A stretch of DNA of 64,000 bases from Isoperla grammatica (GCA_945910005.1 OX246746.1:45178210-45242209), one strand, 5' to 3'; shown: positions 20,764-32,624, counted from the stretch's first letter. Numbers and translations: made by a program. The notes: generated by a model from the letters alone, not told the origin.

Positions 20764-21406
20764 AAAGTCGAACAGTTGAGAATTCGGTCAGTTGAGAAGT
20801 CGGCCAGTTGAGACTTCCATGAATTGAGACGAACGTGCAAAGTAGATCAGTTGAGAATTCGGTCAGTTAAGATAATCCGTTTAATAAAAGTCGATCAGTT
20901 AAGACTTCGACCAATTGAGACTCGTTCAAAGACGAGAAATCCAATGTGTAAAAGTCGGCCAATTGAGACTTCGATCAGTTGAGAATTCGGCTAGTTGAGA
21001 TAATCCGTTCTGTATAAGTCGGACAGTTGAGATGTCGACCAATTGAGACTCGATCAATTGCGAGAAATTAAAATTATAAGGTCGATCAATTGAGAATTCG
21101 ACTAGTTGAGGATTCGAGCAGTTGAGATAATCCATTCTTATAAAGTCGGTCAATTGAGACATCGAACCATTGAGAATTCGATCAGTTAAGACTCAAGTAG
21201 AAAGTCGATCAGATGAGACTTCGATCAGTTGAGACTTCGATCAGTTAAGACTTCGACCAATTGAGACTTCGATGAGTTAAGAAATCGGCCAGTTGAGACA
21301 GACGAGAAAAGGTCGACTAGTTGAGACCTCGGTCAATTGAGAAGTCGGTCAATTGAGTTTTCGACAAGTTGAGACTTCGATGAGTTGAGAAGTCGGCCAG
21401 TTGAGA
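20764..21406 (+). repeat. 16-bp minisatellite, block B
   Basis: The stretch from 20770 to about 21210 matches block A (6751-7196) position by position with few differences and an offset of about 14,017 bp. The block continues with further 16-bp units such as CGATCAGTTAAGACTT that block A lacks. Confidence 0.9.
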
Positions 21407-21414
21407 TGCTCCCC

Positions 21415-21720
21415 CTTAAAAATACGTCAAAAAGCACCAAAAAAGAAGTTATTTTTACCTCCTAACGGCCTCTCTTTTACCTCCTAAAAAGGTAAAATTT
21501 TGTACATAAAAGGAGGTAAAAATACCGTCAAAAAGCACAAAAAAGGGGTTATTTTTACATCCTTAAGGCCTCTTTTTAACCTCCTAAGAAGGTCCAATTT
21601 TGTACATAAAAGGAGGTAGAAAGACCGTTAAAAGGCACAACAAAGGAACTCGTTTTTACATCATAAATGCCTCTTTTTACCTCCTAAAGAGGTCCTAAAA
21701 AGGTGGTGCTAAGGAGGTAA
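21415..21720. repeat. ~100-bp subterminal tandem repeat of the 17.86-kb element
   Basis: Three copies of a unit with GTACATAAAAGGAGGTA, CCGTCAAAAAGCAC and TTTTTACCTCCTAA. The AGGAGGT/CCTCCT theme is shared with the left end (4020-4640). Confidence 0.7.
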
Positions 21721-21834
21721 TAAAGATTGAAATTAGGTTGGTCAATGGGACCCAAAATAGCACAATAAAGGCTCAAAAAAGGACCACCTAAGAACATCCT
21801 AGCTTCCTTTTTAGGATGTAAAAAGTACATCATA

Positions 21835-21857
21835 AGGAGGTACTTGTGTTTCGTGGG
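21835..21857 (-). repeat. Right terminal inverted repeat of the 17.86-kb element
   Basis: Ends ..GTGTTTCGTGGG directly before satellite sequence starting ATGCT. The AT at 21858-21859 repeats the AT before 3998. Confidence 0.75.
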
Positions 21858-22236
21858 ATGCTTATCGGCCCTACCTAAACAGATCACTCAGGCTATTCTG
21901 TCCAGCCTGCATTCAATGTAGAGCTGTATGCTCATCGGCCCTACCTAACCAGATCACTCAGGCTATTCTGTCCAGCCTGTATTCAATGTAGAGCTGTATG
22001 CTCATCGGCCTTACCTAACCAGATCACTCAGGATCACTCAGGCTATTCTGTCCAGCCTGTATTCAATGTAGAGCTGTTGTATGCTCATCGGCCCTTCCTA
22101 ACCAGATCACTCAGGATCACTCAGGCTATTCTGTCCAGCCTGTATTCAATGTAGAGCTGTATGCTCATCGGCCCTACCTAACCAGATCACTCAGGATCAC
22201 TCAGGCTATTCTGTCCAGCCTGTATTCAAAGCAGAG
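21858..22236 (+). repeat. 80-bp satellite array, right part
   Basis: About five copies of the 70-80 bp unit seen at 2161-3997, resuming in register (ATGCTTATCGGCCC) after the inserted 17.86-kb element. Confidence 0.9.
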
Positions 22237-22559
22237 TTTGGTTTGTGATTGCTTTTTGCAATCACCCAGCAATCTGGAAACATAACACAAATCCATCATT
22301 AGTGCCTTCTTGCCCACATGTAGGCCTTCACTAAAGTTTGATGCGCATGACTTTTATGTATGTCTGGTAATTGAATTATTTGTTTTCTGGATTTAGCCTG
22401 ATATTTATATACTGTCTTATTAAACCATAATTTTGACTTATTAATCAGCATCACATCTACTGCAACTGCAATTGTATTAATTGTAATTGTTATTCTAAGG
22501 CATCTTATTGTAAGAAAAAATTATGTTTCTTTAGTATTTTAACAGTAGCCGAACCAGTT
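22237..22559. other. Spacer, nothing recognised
   Basis: AT-rich, no open frame of interest. Confidence 0.4.
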
Positions 22560-22672
22560 ATGCCTGGTTCCCATACGCGGCAAGCTGAAGCACCAATCAC
22601 TGCGCTTCCAAAGTTCTGGTCAGTCTCCGCGCATTAGCTTGCCGCGTTGCAAGAGACATGGGAACCAGGCAT
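22560..22672. mobile_element. 113-bp MITE with ATGCCTGGTTCCCAT ends
   Basis: Begins ATGCCTGGTTCCCAT and ends ATGGGAACCAGGCAT, a perfect 15-bp inverted repeat. A second inner pair, GCGGCAAGCT/AGCTTGCCGC, makes the element nearly self-complementary. Elements with GCCTGGTTCCCAT ends are frequent in invertebrate genomes. Confidence 0.75.
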
Positions 22673-22763
22673 CATTCTTGTTACGGTCTATATCACAATC
22701 AAGCGTTATTGAGATGGCAGGTTTTGCATCTAGGCCTATCCGACTCAAAATTATAAATATTAT

Positions 22764-22766
<3 letters not shown>

Positions 22767-22817
<51 letters not shown>

Positions 22818-22826
22818 TATTATAAT

Positions 22827-22920
<94 letters not shown>

Positions 22921-22925
22921 TTTAT

Positions 22926-23011
<86 letters not shown>

Positions 23012-23018
23012 TAATAAT

Positions 23019-23063
<45 letters not shown>

Positions 23064-23067
23064 TATC
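22767..23067. repeat. (AAT)n microsatellite, first segment
   Basis: About 300 bp of AAT units with rare interruptions. It abuts the poly-A end of LINE-B. Open frames over it encode poly-Ile and are artefacts. Confidence 0.95.
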
Positions 23068-23377
23068 ATTTTTTTTTTTTTTTATTTACAATATACATTT
23101 GTCCCATTACATAATTAGTTGCATAATATTATCCGGACATCCACAAGTTGCACAAGCAACTTATCTGTGGATTTAATCTAACTTTAAAAAACGCAGTATA
23201 ACACCTCTGAACTAAATAAACTAAAGTATGGTATGTTCCACATACGGTATTCGAAACAAAATAGTAATGGAACTGAAAAAATAAAAAATAAATGCATTTC
23301 AAATAAAAAAAACATGACACTACGCAATATAATAAAAATGTTACTCTTGATTAATTGAACAAGCAAATTAAAAATTA

Positions 23378-25355
23378 CTACAATATTATATTATGAATCA
23401 AATACATTTTTAATTTACTTTTAAATTCCACGAACGTGTCTACTATTTTAATCTCCATTGGAATTTTATTAAAATAAAAAGGTAAACAATAACTTAATGA
23501 TCTATTTCCATATTTGTTATTAACTAGTGGTAACCTATACATACCAGCACTTATTGCCCGAGTTGAAGTATCATGAACAATAGGAATTTTGTATTGTTGT
23601 TCGAAAAAGTATTTTAATATTAGCTTGTTTATAAAAATTTCTCTTACTGGCAAGACATCAAATAATAAATATAAATCATGTACACTAATACTACTTTCTG
23701 CTTTCCCTCTTGTGCTCATCATCTTTAATATATTGTTTTGTATGGAAATTAAGTTTTTAAGTTGCAAGTGGGAGGCGTCTCCCCAAGCTAATATCCCATA
23801 CGAAATGACGGATTCCGCGAGAGCGACATACACCATTTTTAAATGTTTAAATGGTAAAAAGTCTCTTAGAGCATAAAGCTTATGAGCACAAGATCTTAGG
23901 CGCTTACATATTTTTGAAATTTGCATTTCCCAGCAAAATTTTTGATCTATTTCTAAACCTAGATATGGATGACTGTAAACTGAAGCGATGGTAGTGTGAC
24001 ATGAACATTGTACGGTACTGTGATTGCCGGCGTTTCGATGTAGACATTCGAAATTATGGGCGTGAACAGTTATTGTGGCATTCCGATCAGAGTTAAGTGG
24101 TAGACAAATATGAACGATTCTAGTTTTATCTGTATTTATAATCAGTCTCACATCGTGATTCCATTTTAACATATTTAGAAAATCGCTTTGCAAATTCGCT
24201 TCTGCTACTTTCAGGTTCTTGTGTATTGCTATTAATGCTGTATCGTCCGCATAGAAGAAAGAAAGGCACTTGACAATATATTTTACCATGACATTCACGT
24301 ATACTTAGTAAAGCTGGGGTCCTAAAATTGACCCCTGTGGTACACCACTGTTACTTGTTTTAGCTTTACTATAAACTTCCCCTATTTTTACTATTAGTTT
24401 CCTGTTAAACAAATAATTTTCAAACCACGCTAATACTTTACCCCTCACACCTATTCTGTCCAACGAATCTAAAAGTAGTCTGTGGTCAAGAGTGTCGAAA
24501 GCCTTCTTAAAATCAACAAACATACATACATAAAATATGAAAGTTGTCATTTAACTTAGAGTTAACTAAGTCAGAGAATTTTTCTAACAAGTCTACTGTG
24601 CTTTTTCCTTTTTGAAATCCATATTGCTCTCTGTTAATGATACAAAATTTAGTCATATAATTTATTAAACAGTCAGCCACATAACGTTCTAATATTTTTT
24701 CAATACTTGAGAGAATGGCAATAGGTCTGTAATTTTTATAATCTAAATGATCGCCTTTTTTATAGATAGGTCTAATGATTGACACTTTTTGTGTATCAGG
24801 AACCACTCCCTCCTTTAAAGACAGATTTATAAATAATGCAATTACTGGACTTATTTCATGTACAATATTTTGCAGGTCTCTCATTCTAATACCATCAATG
24901 CCAGCCTGTTTATCGCTATTCATACTGTTTATTATCTCAGTGACTTTATTTACGCTAATAGGAGGAATATACATTGACTGTAGCTGCCGTTCACCACCGC
25001 CTATCGTATCGTTGACCACACATCGGATGTCACAACGGTGAATTATATTTTTAATATCTTCAACAAATGTACTTGCAAAGTTGTCAACTACATTATGAAT
25101 TGTGTCACCTTTGCCGAGATATTTATGTAAAACTTCCTCTACTGTATTCTGCTTTTTCCTACCAACCAGATTATTAATATGTTGCCACGTATCCTTTATA
25201 CTATATCTATTTCTTTCTATTAAATGTTGATAGTATTGTCGTTTCCTTTCTACTATTTTTTTGTTTACATTATTCCTAAGAATAGTGTAACTTTTCTTAT
25301 AAACACTTTTATAAACCGATAGCTGTGGACATTTTTTTCCATTTTTGAAATGCAT
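23378..25355 (-). pseudogene. LINE-B ORF2, reverse transcriptase part, broken in three
   Basis: Fragments: 25355-24513 (block 1 DKQAGIDGIRMRDL, block 2 YRPIAILSSIEKILE, QYGFQKGKST); 24550-24305 (FVDFKKAFDTLDH with the catalytic Asp, GVPQGSILGP); and 24298-23378 (FFYADDTALI with both Asp residues, thumb, and a C-terminal tail to the stop). The first junction is at a repeated ATAC tract near 24525, where slippage would explain the frameshift. The second is a single stop (TAA, 24305-24307) with the frame unchanged. The catalytic residues all survive. Confidence 0.88.
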
Positions 25356-26364
25356 TATCTCTTCCCTTTAGTAAGCCGAGTAATTCTTTTGTCATCCAGC
25401 TTTTGTTAACTCTTTGTTTTCTTGTAGAATGTTTAGAGTATGTCGCCTTTCCGTACGCTACTTTAAAGTTACAATATATCGCGTCATATAAAACATTACA
25501 ATTATTTGCTACTAATAAATTCCCCCATTTGATACCTTTTAAAATACCTAATAGTTTTTTCTCGTCAATACACATTTTTAGATGTGCTGCGGACTGTTCT
25601 CCAGTGTTATTTTCCCCCATACTTGTCAATATAAGTACTAAATAGTGATCACTGATTTTCGTCGTATAAACTGCTGACTTTACATTTAGGTCAATGCCCC
25701 GTACGTAAACATGATCTAAACATGTACTACTAAGCCTATCATTCACAATCTCTTCCCGTGTCGGTTTAGTGATGCATTGAATGAATCCGTTGGTTGCCAA
25801 CATCGCCTGATAAAGTTGGACTTTATCATCTCGGCAATCAAGTGTATCAATGTTAATGTCACCCAAATAGATACAATATTTGTTTTTGTTTTCCTGCCAA
25901 TAAGTTTCTATTTCCTTTATATAATCTATCTTTGTGCTGTAACCAGGTGGTCTATAAACACATAACAACGATATTATCTCATTTTCCACAGTCAATTCGC
26001 CAGCAATACCCTCAAAATTATTAAATAACACTTCTCTTTTTTTAAATGTTATGTTGTTATTTACAAATAACATTAACCCACCACCCCTCTTATTAACCCG
26101 TAATTTACAAAAACGAGTATACCCTTCGAGATGAAACAAAGAACATTCTTCCAACAAATTCACTTCACTGAGAATTAGAATATGAAATTTTTTAACTTGG
26201 TCCTGTAAGGCAATTAGTAGCTCATCCCAATTCGTATTGATTGATCTTATATTTAGGTGTAAGGCAATAATTCCACTACAATTTTTATAACACCAGCCAT
26301 TTAAGTCATCTGTAATTTCACATTCAATTTCTTCCCAATCATTATTTATTAAATCCATACACAC
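25309..26364 (-). pseudogene. LINE-B ORF2, APE-type endonuclease part
   Basis: 351 codons from ATG at 26364. Motifs: LHLNIRSINTNWDEL, ILSEVNLL (metal-binding Glu), YRPPGYS, YLGDINIDTLD (catalytic Asp/Asn), CLDHVYV and KISDHYLVL (catalytic His). All key residues of the fold are present in one open frame. The frame ends within the linker, and the RT part continues in another frame after an overlap at 25309-25355. Confidence 0.88.
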
Positions 26365-26371
26365 GAGTGAT

Positions 26372-27285
26372 TCACTCTAATTGATCAATGTCAGCTGCTG
26401 TTTTTATTTTCAACACTTCAGGCGTATACTCGTCTTTTCGTACAAATATATGTCCTTTACGAAACCAAACAAACTTGTACCCAGTCACTTTAGCCCTCTG
26501 TTTAGTGAGCCAAAAAAGATTACGATAGTGTGGGGATAAATGTTCACTAATAAAAATGGTCAGATCTGCTCCACGTACTAAGCCCTGAAGGATGTTACTG
26601 TTTTTAATAGCGTTTGTTTTCTTCGCAATCAAGATTTCGTCCCGTTTTTTTCGGGACACGAGCTGCACTATAATCTTGGGGGGGTAGTTCTTATTCCTTG
26701 TAGGAACTCTGTGCACTGCGTCTATATCGGAGCTATCGAGGTTAACTCTCATCTGACTCACAATGTCAATCACTAATCCTTCTACGTCTTCGTCCTCCCG
26801 TTGAATAACATTAGATATCTCCAAGTTCTTGTTCCTACCGTATTGATCTAGTTCCTGGACTTGATTGAATAATTCTGATATTAAATTGTCCTTTTTCTTC
26901 CCCTCTTGTACCAATTTCGTAATAACTTCCTCGTTTTTTACCACTTTTTCTTGCAATCCTTTGAATGCTAATAGATCCTGCTTTATTTCTTGAATATCAA
27001 ATCTCAGTTCGTTAACTACTTTTAATATTTCTTGGGTAGCAGCGTACTCTGACTCACCAGACTGACCAGGTTTCGGTGAATCGTCACGGCAACAGTAACA
27101 ACGCCATTCTTGTTTGGCCTTCTTTGATTTGGATTTTTGAGTAGCTTTACTAACACCCGCGCACTCGTAATGATACACTCTTTTATTTTATTTATTAATA
27201 CACACTTGTAACACTCTTCACAATCACCATCACTAGGCAGATTGTCGGCGCAGTCCAACTTAGAGCACTTCATGACAACAAGCAA
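26372..27285 (-). pseudogene. LINE-B ORF1: PHD-like finger, coiled coil, RRM-like region
   Basis: Starts at ATG about 27285 with MKCSKLDCADNL and CEECYKC. A frameshift near 27180 is needed to reach YHYECAG and WRCYCCR, which complete the PHD-like Cys/His set. A strong coiled coil follows (residues about 60-130 of the 268-codon downstream frame, heptads rich in Leu/Lys/Glu). Then comes GRNKNLEISNV and DIDAVHRVP, a pattern seen in ORF1 proteins with an RRM-like/FP25K-like fold. ORF1 proteins bind the LINE RNA as chaperones. It ends TAG at 26372. Confidence 0.8.
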
Positions 27286-27362
27286 CGAGACTAACAGCCA
27301 ATGCAGCCTATAGCAGCGGAGCGACTCGGGACACGTCCGTTCAGTTCAGAAGCGACCGAACG

Positions 27363-27389
27363 AATGAATAATATTATATTATTATTATA

Positions 27390-27434
<45 letters not shown>

Positions 27435-27448
27435 CATAATCATAATAA

Positions 27449-27495
<47 letters not shown>

Positions 27496-27505
27496 GTAAT
27501 AATAA

Positions 27506-27578
<73 letters not shown>

Positions 27579-27592
27579 TATAATTATAATAA
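27363..27592. repeat. (AAT)n microsatellite, second segment
   Basis: About 230 bp of AAT units with a few interruptions, lying between the 5' end of LINE-B and the 5' end of LINE-C. Confidence 0.93.
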
Positions 27593-27790
27593 TAAAAACA
27601 ATATTAACTTTCTGTGACAAAGAACTTAGTTTGACAGGAATGAACATTTGACATTTAGTACATAAACAAACAGATTATGGATGATTCTGATGTGTTATCG
27701 CAACAGACCACCAAATCTGGAAGAGTGAGGCAGCGTATCAAATCATAGAGTTATTATAGTACCTAGTACTATAATAGTACCTACTACAGT

Positions 27791-28564
27791 ATGGTATCTC
27801 TATGTATCAAATGGACAGAAAACATGAACATTTGTGTGATGCGCAACTATTATAGAATTACGTTATTAGAAACTAGATTAGTTGGATATCGACACGAACT
27901 GCACCGAGCTTTTACACGTGAATACCCGTTAGTACATGTAACCGAACAAAGAGTAGCAGACCAAAGGAGAATAATTGTAAGTAATGGTATGCTACCATTT
28001 AATCTATTGAACGTAATAAGACATGAAGTAGAGGAAGAGCTACAAATGGATCAAGAAAATGAAGAGGATTTGGCGAACGAGGAGCACATCATGGAAGCAT
28101 CAAGAAAAAATGATCATCTACGACAAGAATTAATGGAACAAGTAAATCTACCTGAAGGACCAGAAGATCAGAACACACAGAAGGTACATCAACAACACCC
28201 ACCTATAAATAACATTGAACAAGAAGAGGATACAAGAGGGAACTTACAAGAGATAGACGAGTTAATGGACATATAACATTTAGCTTTGAAAATGCTTTGT
28301 TTGAATTTGCACTTATAGAACCGAACAAGAGACCAAGAATTCCTAAACCTTAACAGTCTAATTAAGCAAATGGACATAGTAATGCACGTAATGAACGCAC
28401 ATATATTGTTAGATTACGCGAAGAAAGAATTGTCGTTGGAGGAAGTGTATGCAGCAATATATTGTGGAGCCGTAGCAGTGGTGAGACAAATAGAGTTAAA
28501 AATAAAATTGGTACATTCTCAGAACATAAAAACAAATAAGACTCCAAAATGGGAACGGAGATAA
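27791..28564 (+). pseudogene. LINE-C N-terminal region
   Basis: The first frame (27791-28276) carries VHVTEQRVADQRRIIVSNG, a block seen before the RT in R4-type elements and proposed to help bind DNA, followed by an acidic, Gln/Glu-rich stretch. A second frame (28370-28564) with ELSLEEVYAAIYCGAVAV is probably the continuation after a stop and indel. No zinc finger was seen in this part. Assignment rests on position and one motif. Confidence 0.55.
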
Positions 28565-28723
28565 GTCAAACGGATCAACGAGTTAAGAAGAGATATTGGA
28601 AGATTAGAACAATTCAGGATGGGTAATAGATCTAAAAAGATATAACAATACTGCCAAAACATATTTGAAAGGTTCAAAATCCATACTGTACATGATACAC
28701 CGAACGAGGCTACAAACGAATAT

Positions 28724-30209
28724 TTGGATACTCTAAAGCAAAAAGTAAGTGCATTAGCCAAAAGATTACGAAGGTATAAAGAGTGTAGTGATAGAAAAGA
28801 ACAAAACGAAATGTTTAAAGAAAAAGAAACAGAATTCTATCAGAAAATTAACAATAAAGAAGAAATAGTAGGAAATGGTTTACCATCGAAGACAGAGATT
28901 GAGCAGTTTTGGGGTGAGATATGGAGTAACCCATTAATGCACAATCACAATGCAACATGGATTCAAGATGAAATTGAGGCAATGAGTGATATCGAAGAAA
29001 TGACATTTGATGGCATCAGTGTAAACGATATAAAAACAACGATACGAAATACTCATTATTGGAAAGCACCCGGTAATGATAACATTCAAAATTTTTGGTA
29101 CAAGAAGTTTTCAAACATGCACACCCAGATTGCTAAATGTCTTAATGAATTTATATTAGGAGACAAGGATGTACCAGATTTATTTACTGAAGGAATAACG
29201 TTTCTTAAACCAAAAGATAATGACACCAAAAATCCAAGTAAGTATAGACCAATTACATGCTTACCAACGATATACAAAATCTTGACATCGTCCATAACAA
29301 ATAAAATATATAGTCACTGCGAAGAACACAATATATTAGCTGAAGAACAAAAGGGATGTCGTAAATTGTCGCAAGGGTGTAAGGAACAATTAATAATCGA
29401 TTCTGTTGTAATGAACCAAGCATTCAACAAGAAGAGAAACATTCACGTTAGCTATATTGATTACAAGAAAGCGTATGATTCGTCACCACATTCGTGGCTA
29501 ATCCAGATACTGGAAATTTATAAAGTAAACCCACTGATAGTAAACTTTTTGCGGACAGCGATGACGAGTTGGAAAACAACATTAAAGTTAAACGTAGGCA
29601 AAGAGCAGATAAAGTACTGACCCAGTTAACATCCGACGAGGTATTTTTCAAGGTGACTCGTTTAGTGCGTTATGGTTTTGTCTTTCATCAAATCCATTAT
29701 CTCACATACTTAACAAATCTACACATGGTTTCAAGATTAAGGACGGTAATACGGTTTGCCACACACTTTCTCATCTATTCTACATGGACGATCTCAAGCT
29801 ATATGCTCTAAATGCGACACACATGACGAATTTACTAAACTCAACGTTAAAATTCAGTAGAGATATATGTATGGATTTTGGAATTGATAAATGTAAGTCA
29901 CTTCATGTCATCAAAGGAAAGATTACGAAATTAGAAGAGTTTGAAATCGATGAAGACAGCCGAATTGGAGTAATGGACGAAGAAGACATATACAAATATC
30001 TAGGATTTGCGCAGGCTAAACGAATTTACCATAAAATGATCAAAAGTAAATTAATTTCTGCATACAAGAAACGAATAGGATCCATTTTAAAAACACAACT
30101 AAATGGTAAAAACAAGATCAAAGCAATCAAATCAAAGACTTATGCTATACCGGTACTTACATATTCATTTGGAATTATTAATGGACACAGACAGAAATTC
30201 ATGCCCTAG
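28724..30209 (+). pseudogene. LINE-C reverse transcriptase
   Basis: 28724-29620 holds FWGEIWSNPLMHN, RNTHYWKAPGNDNI, KYRPITCLPTIYKIL, LAEEQKGCRKLSQGC and the catalytic block HVSYIDYKKAYDSSPHSWL. A frame change near 29620-29640 leads to GIFQGDSFSALWFCLS and then LFYMDDLKLYA at about 29775-29808, with both Asp residues of MDD present. 29784-30209 continues through SRDICMDFGIDKCKSL. The block layout and the Tyr-Met-Asp-Asp box fit the R2/R4 group of endonuclease-linked LINEs rather than APE types. Confidence 0.82.
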
Positions 30210-30305
30210 AAATTCTCACCCGCACAACATTCACCAAATACAGAAGTCATCACCCTAAGTCAGCAATAGAAAGAATGACTACCAAGAGAAAAAGGGGGAA
30301 GAGGC

Positions 30306-31271
30306 TTGATTGATTTAAACAATTTATATTATAAACAAATTGAAATTCTAAGAAAGTACTTTTATTCAAAATGCCCACATTCACAACTTAATAGAGCTAT
30401 AGTATCGGCAGACAAGTCGCTTTCTCCCCTCAATTTAAATGACGGAAATTTAAACTTGCTTCAAAAACTAAATTCTGACACAGCAAAGGAGGTCAGAATA
30501 TCAGAAAAGACGTTACATAGCAGACATTATAAAGAACTTCTTAAAGATAACGTCGATAGGGTAGCATCGTACAAATGGTTAACGTCCGGGGACATTTTCA
30601 GTGAAACAGAGGGATTTATGATCGGTATTCAAGATAAAGTAATCAAGACTAACAATTACAAAAAGTACATAATGAAAGACGTCACAGTGGATGATAAATG
30701 TAGAAAATGTAATATGAACGGCGAAACTATTGAACACATCGTATCTGGGTGCAAAATGCTTTGTCAAACAGATTATCTTCATAGGCATAACCAAGTTGCA
30801 AACATCATACATCAAAAATTAGCCATAAAGTATAAACTTATATAAACACAACCACTGCGTATTACAAATACAAGCCTGAAAAGGTATTAGATAGTAAAGA
30901 CTACAAATTATATTACGACCGGGCAGTTAAAACTGACCAAACCATACATCACAGAAGACCAGATAATATTTATTGACAAGAAGAAACAAGAAACGATTTT
31001 AATTGATGTTGCTGTCCCTTTATGCCACAATGTAGAGACAGCTTGGCGGGAAAAGATAAACCGATATAAGGAGTTATCTATTGAAATAAAAAGGTTGTGG
31101 AAGCAGAATAATGTAACTATATTACCGTTTATTATATCAGCAAATGGTATTGTTCCACGTAAACTCCATGACAGTATAAAACTAATTGGTCTCCAACCGA
31201 ACATATACATCGAGATGCAAAAAGCAATAATTTTGAACACGTATAGGATAGTGCGAAAATTTTTGAACTAA
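30306..31271 (+). pseudogene. LINE-C C-terminal zinc finger and restriction-like endonuclease
   Basis: 30306-30845 ends with a CCHC finger, CRKCNMNGETIEHIVSGC. Downstream the endonuclease begins RPDNI (about 30956) and, after a one-base frame change, continues IDKKKQETILIDVAVPLCH, giving the P-D...D motif of restriction-like endonucleases. NNVTILPFIISANGIVP and a C-terminal tail follow, ending TAA at 31271. In R2 and R4 elements this domain nicks the target. An insertion/deletion near 30845 and the one near 30960 break this copy. Confidence 0.78.
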
Positions 31272-31540
31272 GAAGAATGAAGACTTCAAGAAGTTCTCCA
31301 TCCCGATGGTGGTTTTCGTGGTTCCCACCGTACGAAGAGCGAATGCTGGGATGAGTACAAATCGGCCACGACCGTACATAGCATCAACAGTTCGATTTGT
31401 AAAAAATAATGTGGACAATGATATATTAAGTAGTTCTAAGTAGATTTTAATAAGGTAAACACATGGAAATACTTGACATTTGTGTCCGTACAACATGTTT
31501 ATGCCGGTTTTGACCGAGTTTGTATGTATTGCAACAATAA

Positions 31541-31824
<284 letters not shown>

Positions 31825-32033
31825 AATAATTTTATTTCTATTAAGGTCTAATCCCAAAAATAATCAGAAATATCAGTCAGTTTATGATATATTTAAAGGA
31901 AAACAAAATAAATTAAGCGAAAACATTATTTGTAAATTAGTAGAACACAAAAAATTTACAAGGTTATGTTATAAAAAGTCAAAATTGTATATTGTTTGCA
32001 TAAGCTTTGTATTTTTCGCTAGTAAAATATGAG
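31825..32033. other. Spacer, nothing recognised
   Basis: AT-rich sequence between the microsatellite and the long hairpin. Confidence 0.4.
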
Positions 32034-32624
32034 CTATAGTTCTTTGCAATGAATCTGCAGTCCTAGGATCCCGCCCACCTTCCCCTACTTCTCTCCATCC
32101 CTCGCCTCGATGGCGCAAGCCAGCCGTGAGAGGTACTTTTATTATCGCACCTGTCATCTTGACCGACGCAGAAGACAAACATACAAATATAAAAATTGGG
32201 GGTTTTAACAAATTGAATCAATTTTTGTATGACATGATATTTGTCGCAAATCGAGATCAATGGGGGGAGATCTTGAATTTTAGCGATCAAGCGAAAACTA
32301 TGCCTTTTACGGACTTTGTTGAAATAAAAGCCTCATATAACAATGCAACGTAGAAGGCATAGTTTTCAATTGATCGCTAAAATTCAATATGTCCCATTGA
32401 TCTCGATTTGCGACGAATAACATGTCATAAAAAAATTGATTCGATTGGTTGAAAACTCTAATTTTTATGTTTGTATGTTTGTCTTCTGCGTCGGTCAAGA
32501 TGACAGGTGCGATAATAAAAGTACCTCTCACAGCTGGTTTGCGCCGTCGAGGCGAGGGATGGAGTGAAGTAGGGGAAGGTGGGCGGGATCTTAGGACCAC
32601 AGATTCATTGCAAAGAACTATAGA
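32034..32624. repeat. Long inverted repeat (hairpin), ~272-bp arms, 47-bp loop
   Basis: Left arm 32034-32306, right arm 32354-32624. Both ends read CTATAGTTCTTTGCAATGAA when oriented alike, and both inner ends read AAAACTATGCCTT. By eye the arms agree at roughly nine positions in ten with a few small gaps. The mirrored open frames over the arms (one per strand) look alike only because of the symmetry. It could be a foldback MITE or a source of hairpin RNA. Confidence 0.88.

Larger units (their letters stand above)
3998..21857. mobile_element. 17.86-kb TIR-bounded composite element in the 80-bp satellite
   Basis: The left end reads CCCAGGAAACACAGTACCTC and the reverse complement of the right end reads CCCACGAAACACAAGTACCT. 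The satellite is interrupted between GCTGTAT and ATGCT, giving a 2-bp AT target duplication. Both ends are followed by subterminal DNA rich in CCTCCT/AGGAGGT words. Inside are a LINE, a THAP exon, a Polinton capsid pseudogene, a Gypsy remnant and several arrays. AT duplications are known from the ISL2EU group of the PIF/Harbinger-like DNA transposons, but no such transposase is visible, so the mover is unknown. It may be non-autonomous or a decayed giant element. Confidence 0.65.
23068..27360 (-). mobile_element. LINE-B, APE-type non-LTR retrotransposon in (AAT)n DNA
   Basis: Near full length, minus strand: PHD/coiled-coil ORF1 (27285-26372), then endonuclease-RT ORF2 (26364-23378) only 7 bp later, then a 3' end with a poly-A run (poly-T at about 23070-23086 on the plus strand). 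Both ends abut (AAT)n in the same orientation (22767-23067 and 27363-27592), so it appears to have landed inside a microsatellite. Three frameshifts and one stop inactivate it; the YADD box is intact. It belongs to the Jockey/CR1 supergroup; clade not resolved. Confidence 0.85.
27593..31540 (+). mobile_element. LINE-C, R4/Dong-like LINE with restriction-like endonuclease, in (AAT)n
   Basis: A single-ORF LINE read in pieces: N-terminal part (27791-28564), RT (28724-30209), then a CCHC finger and a PD..D restriction-like endonuclease (30306-31271). The RT has IDYKKAYDSSPHSWL and FYMDDLKLYA, in the style of R4/Dong elements. It sits exactly between (AAT)n blocks (27363-27592 and 31541-31824). 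Dong elements are known to use TAA repeats as target, so the location supports the clade. Several frameshifts make it inactive. Confidence 0.8.

Noticed and set aside
6641..21406. Minisatellite blocks A and B read as LTRs of one giant retroelement
   Set aside because: They lack TG..CA ends, primer site and target duplication, and are themselves 16-bp tandem arrays.
22620..23118. Poly-Ile open frames, also at 27291-27647 and 31473-31857, and poly-Asn/Leu/Tyr at 36169-36544
   Set aside because: They are (AAT)n microsatellites read through.
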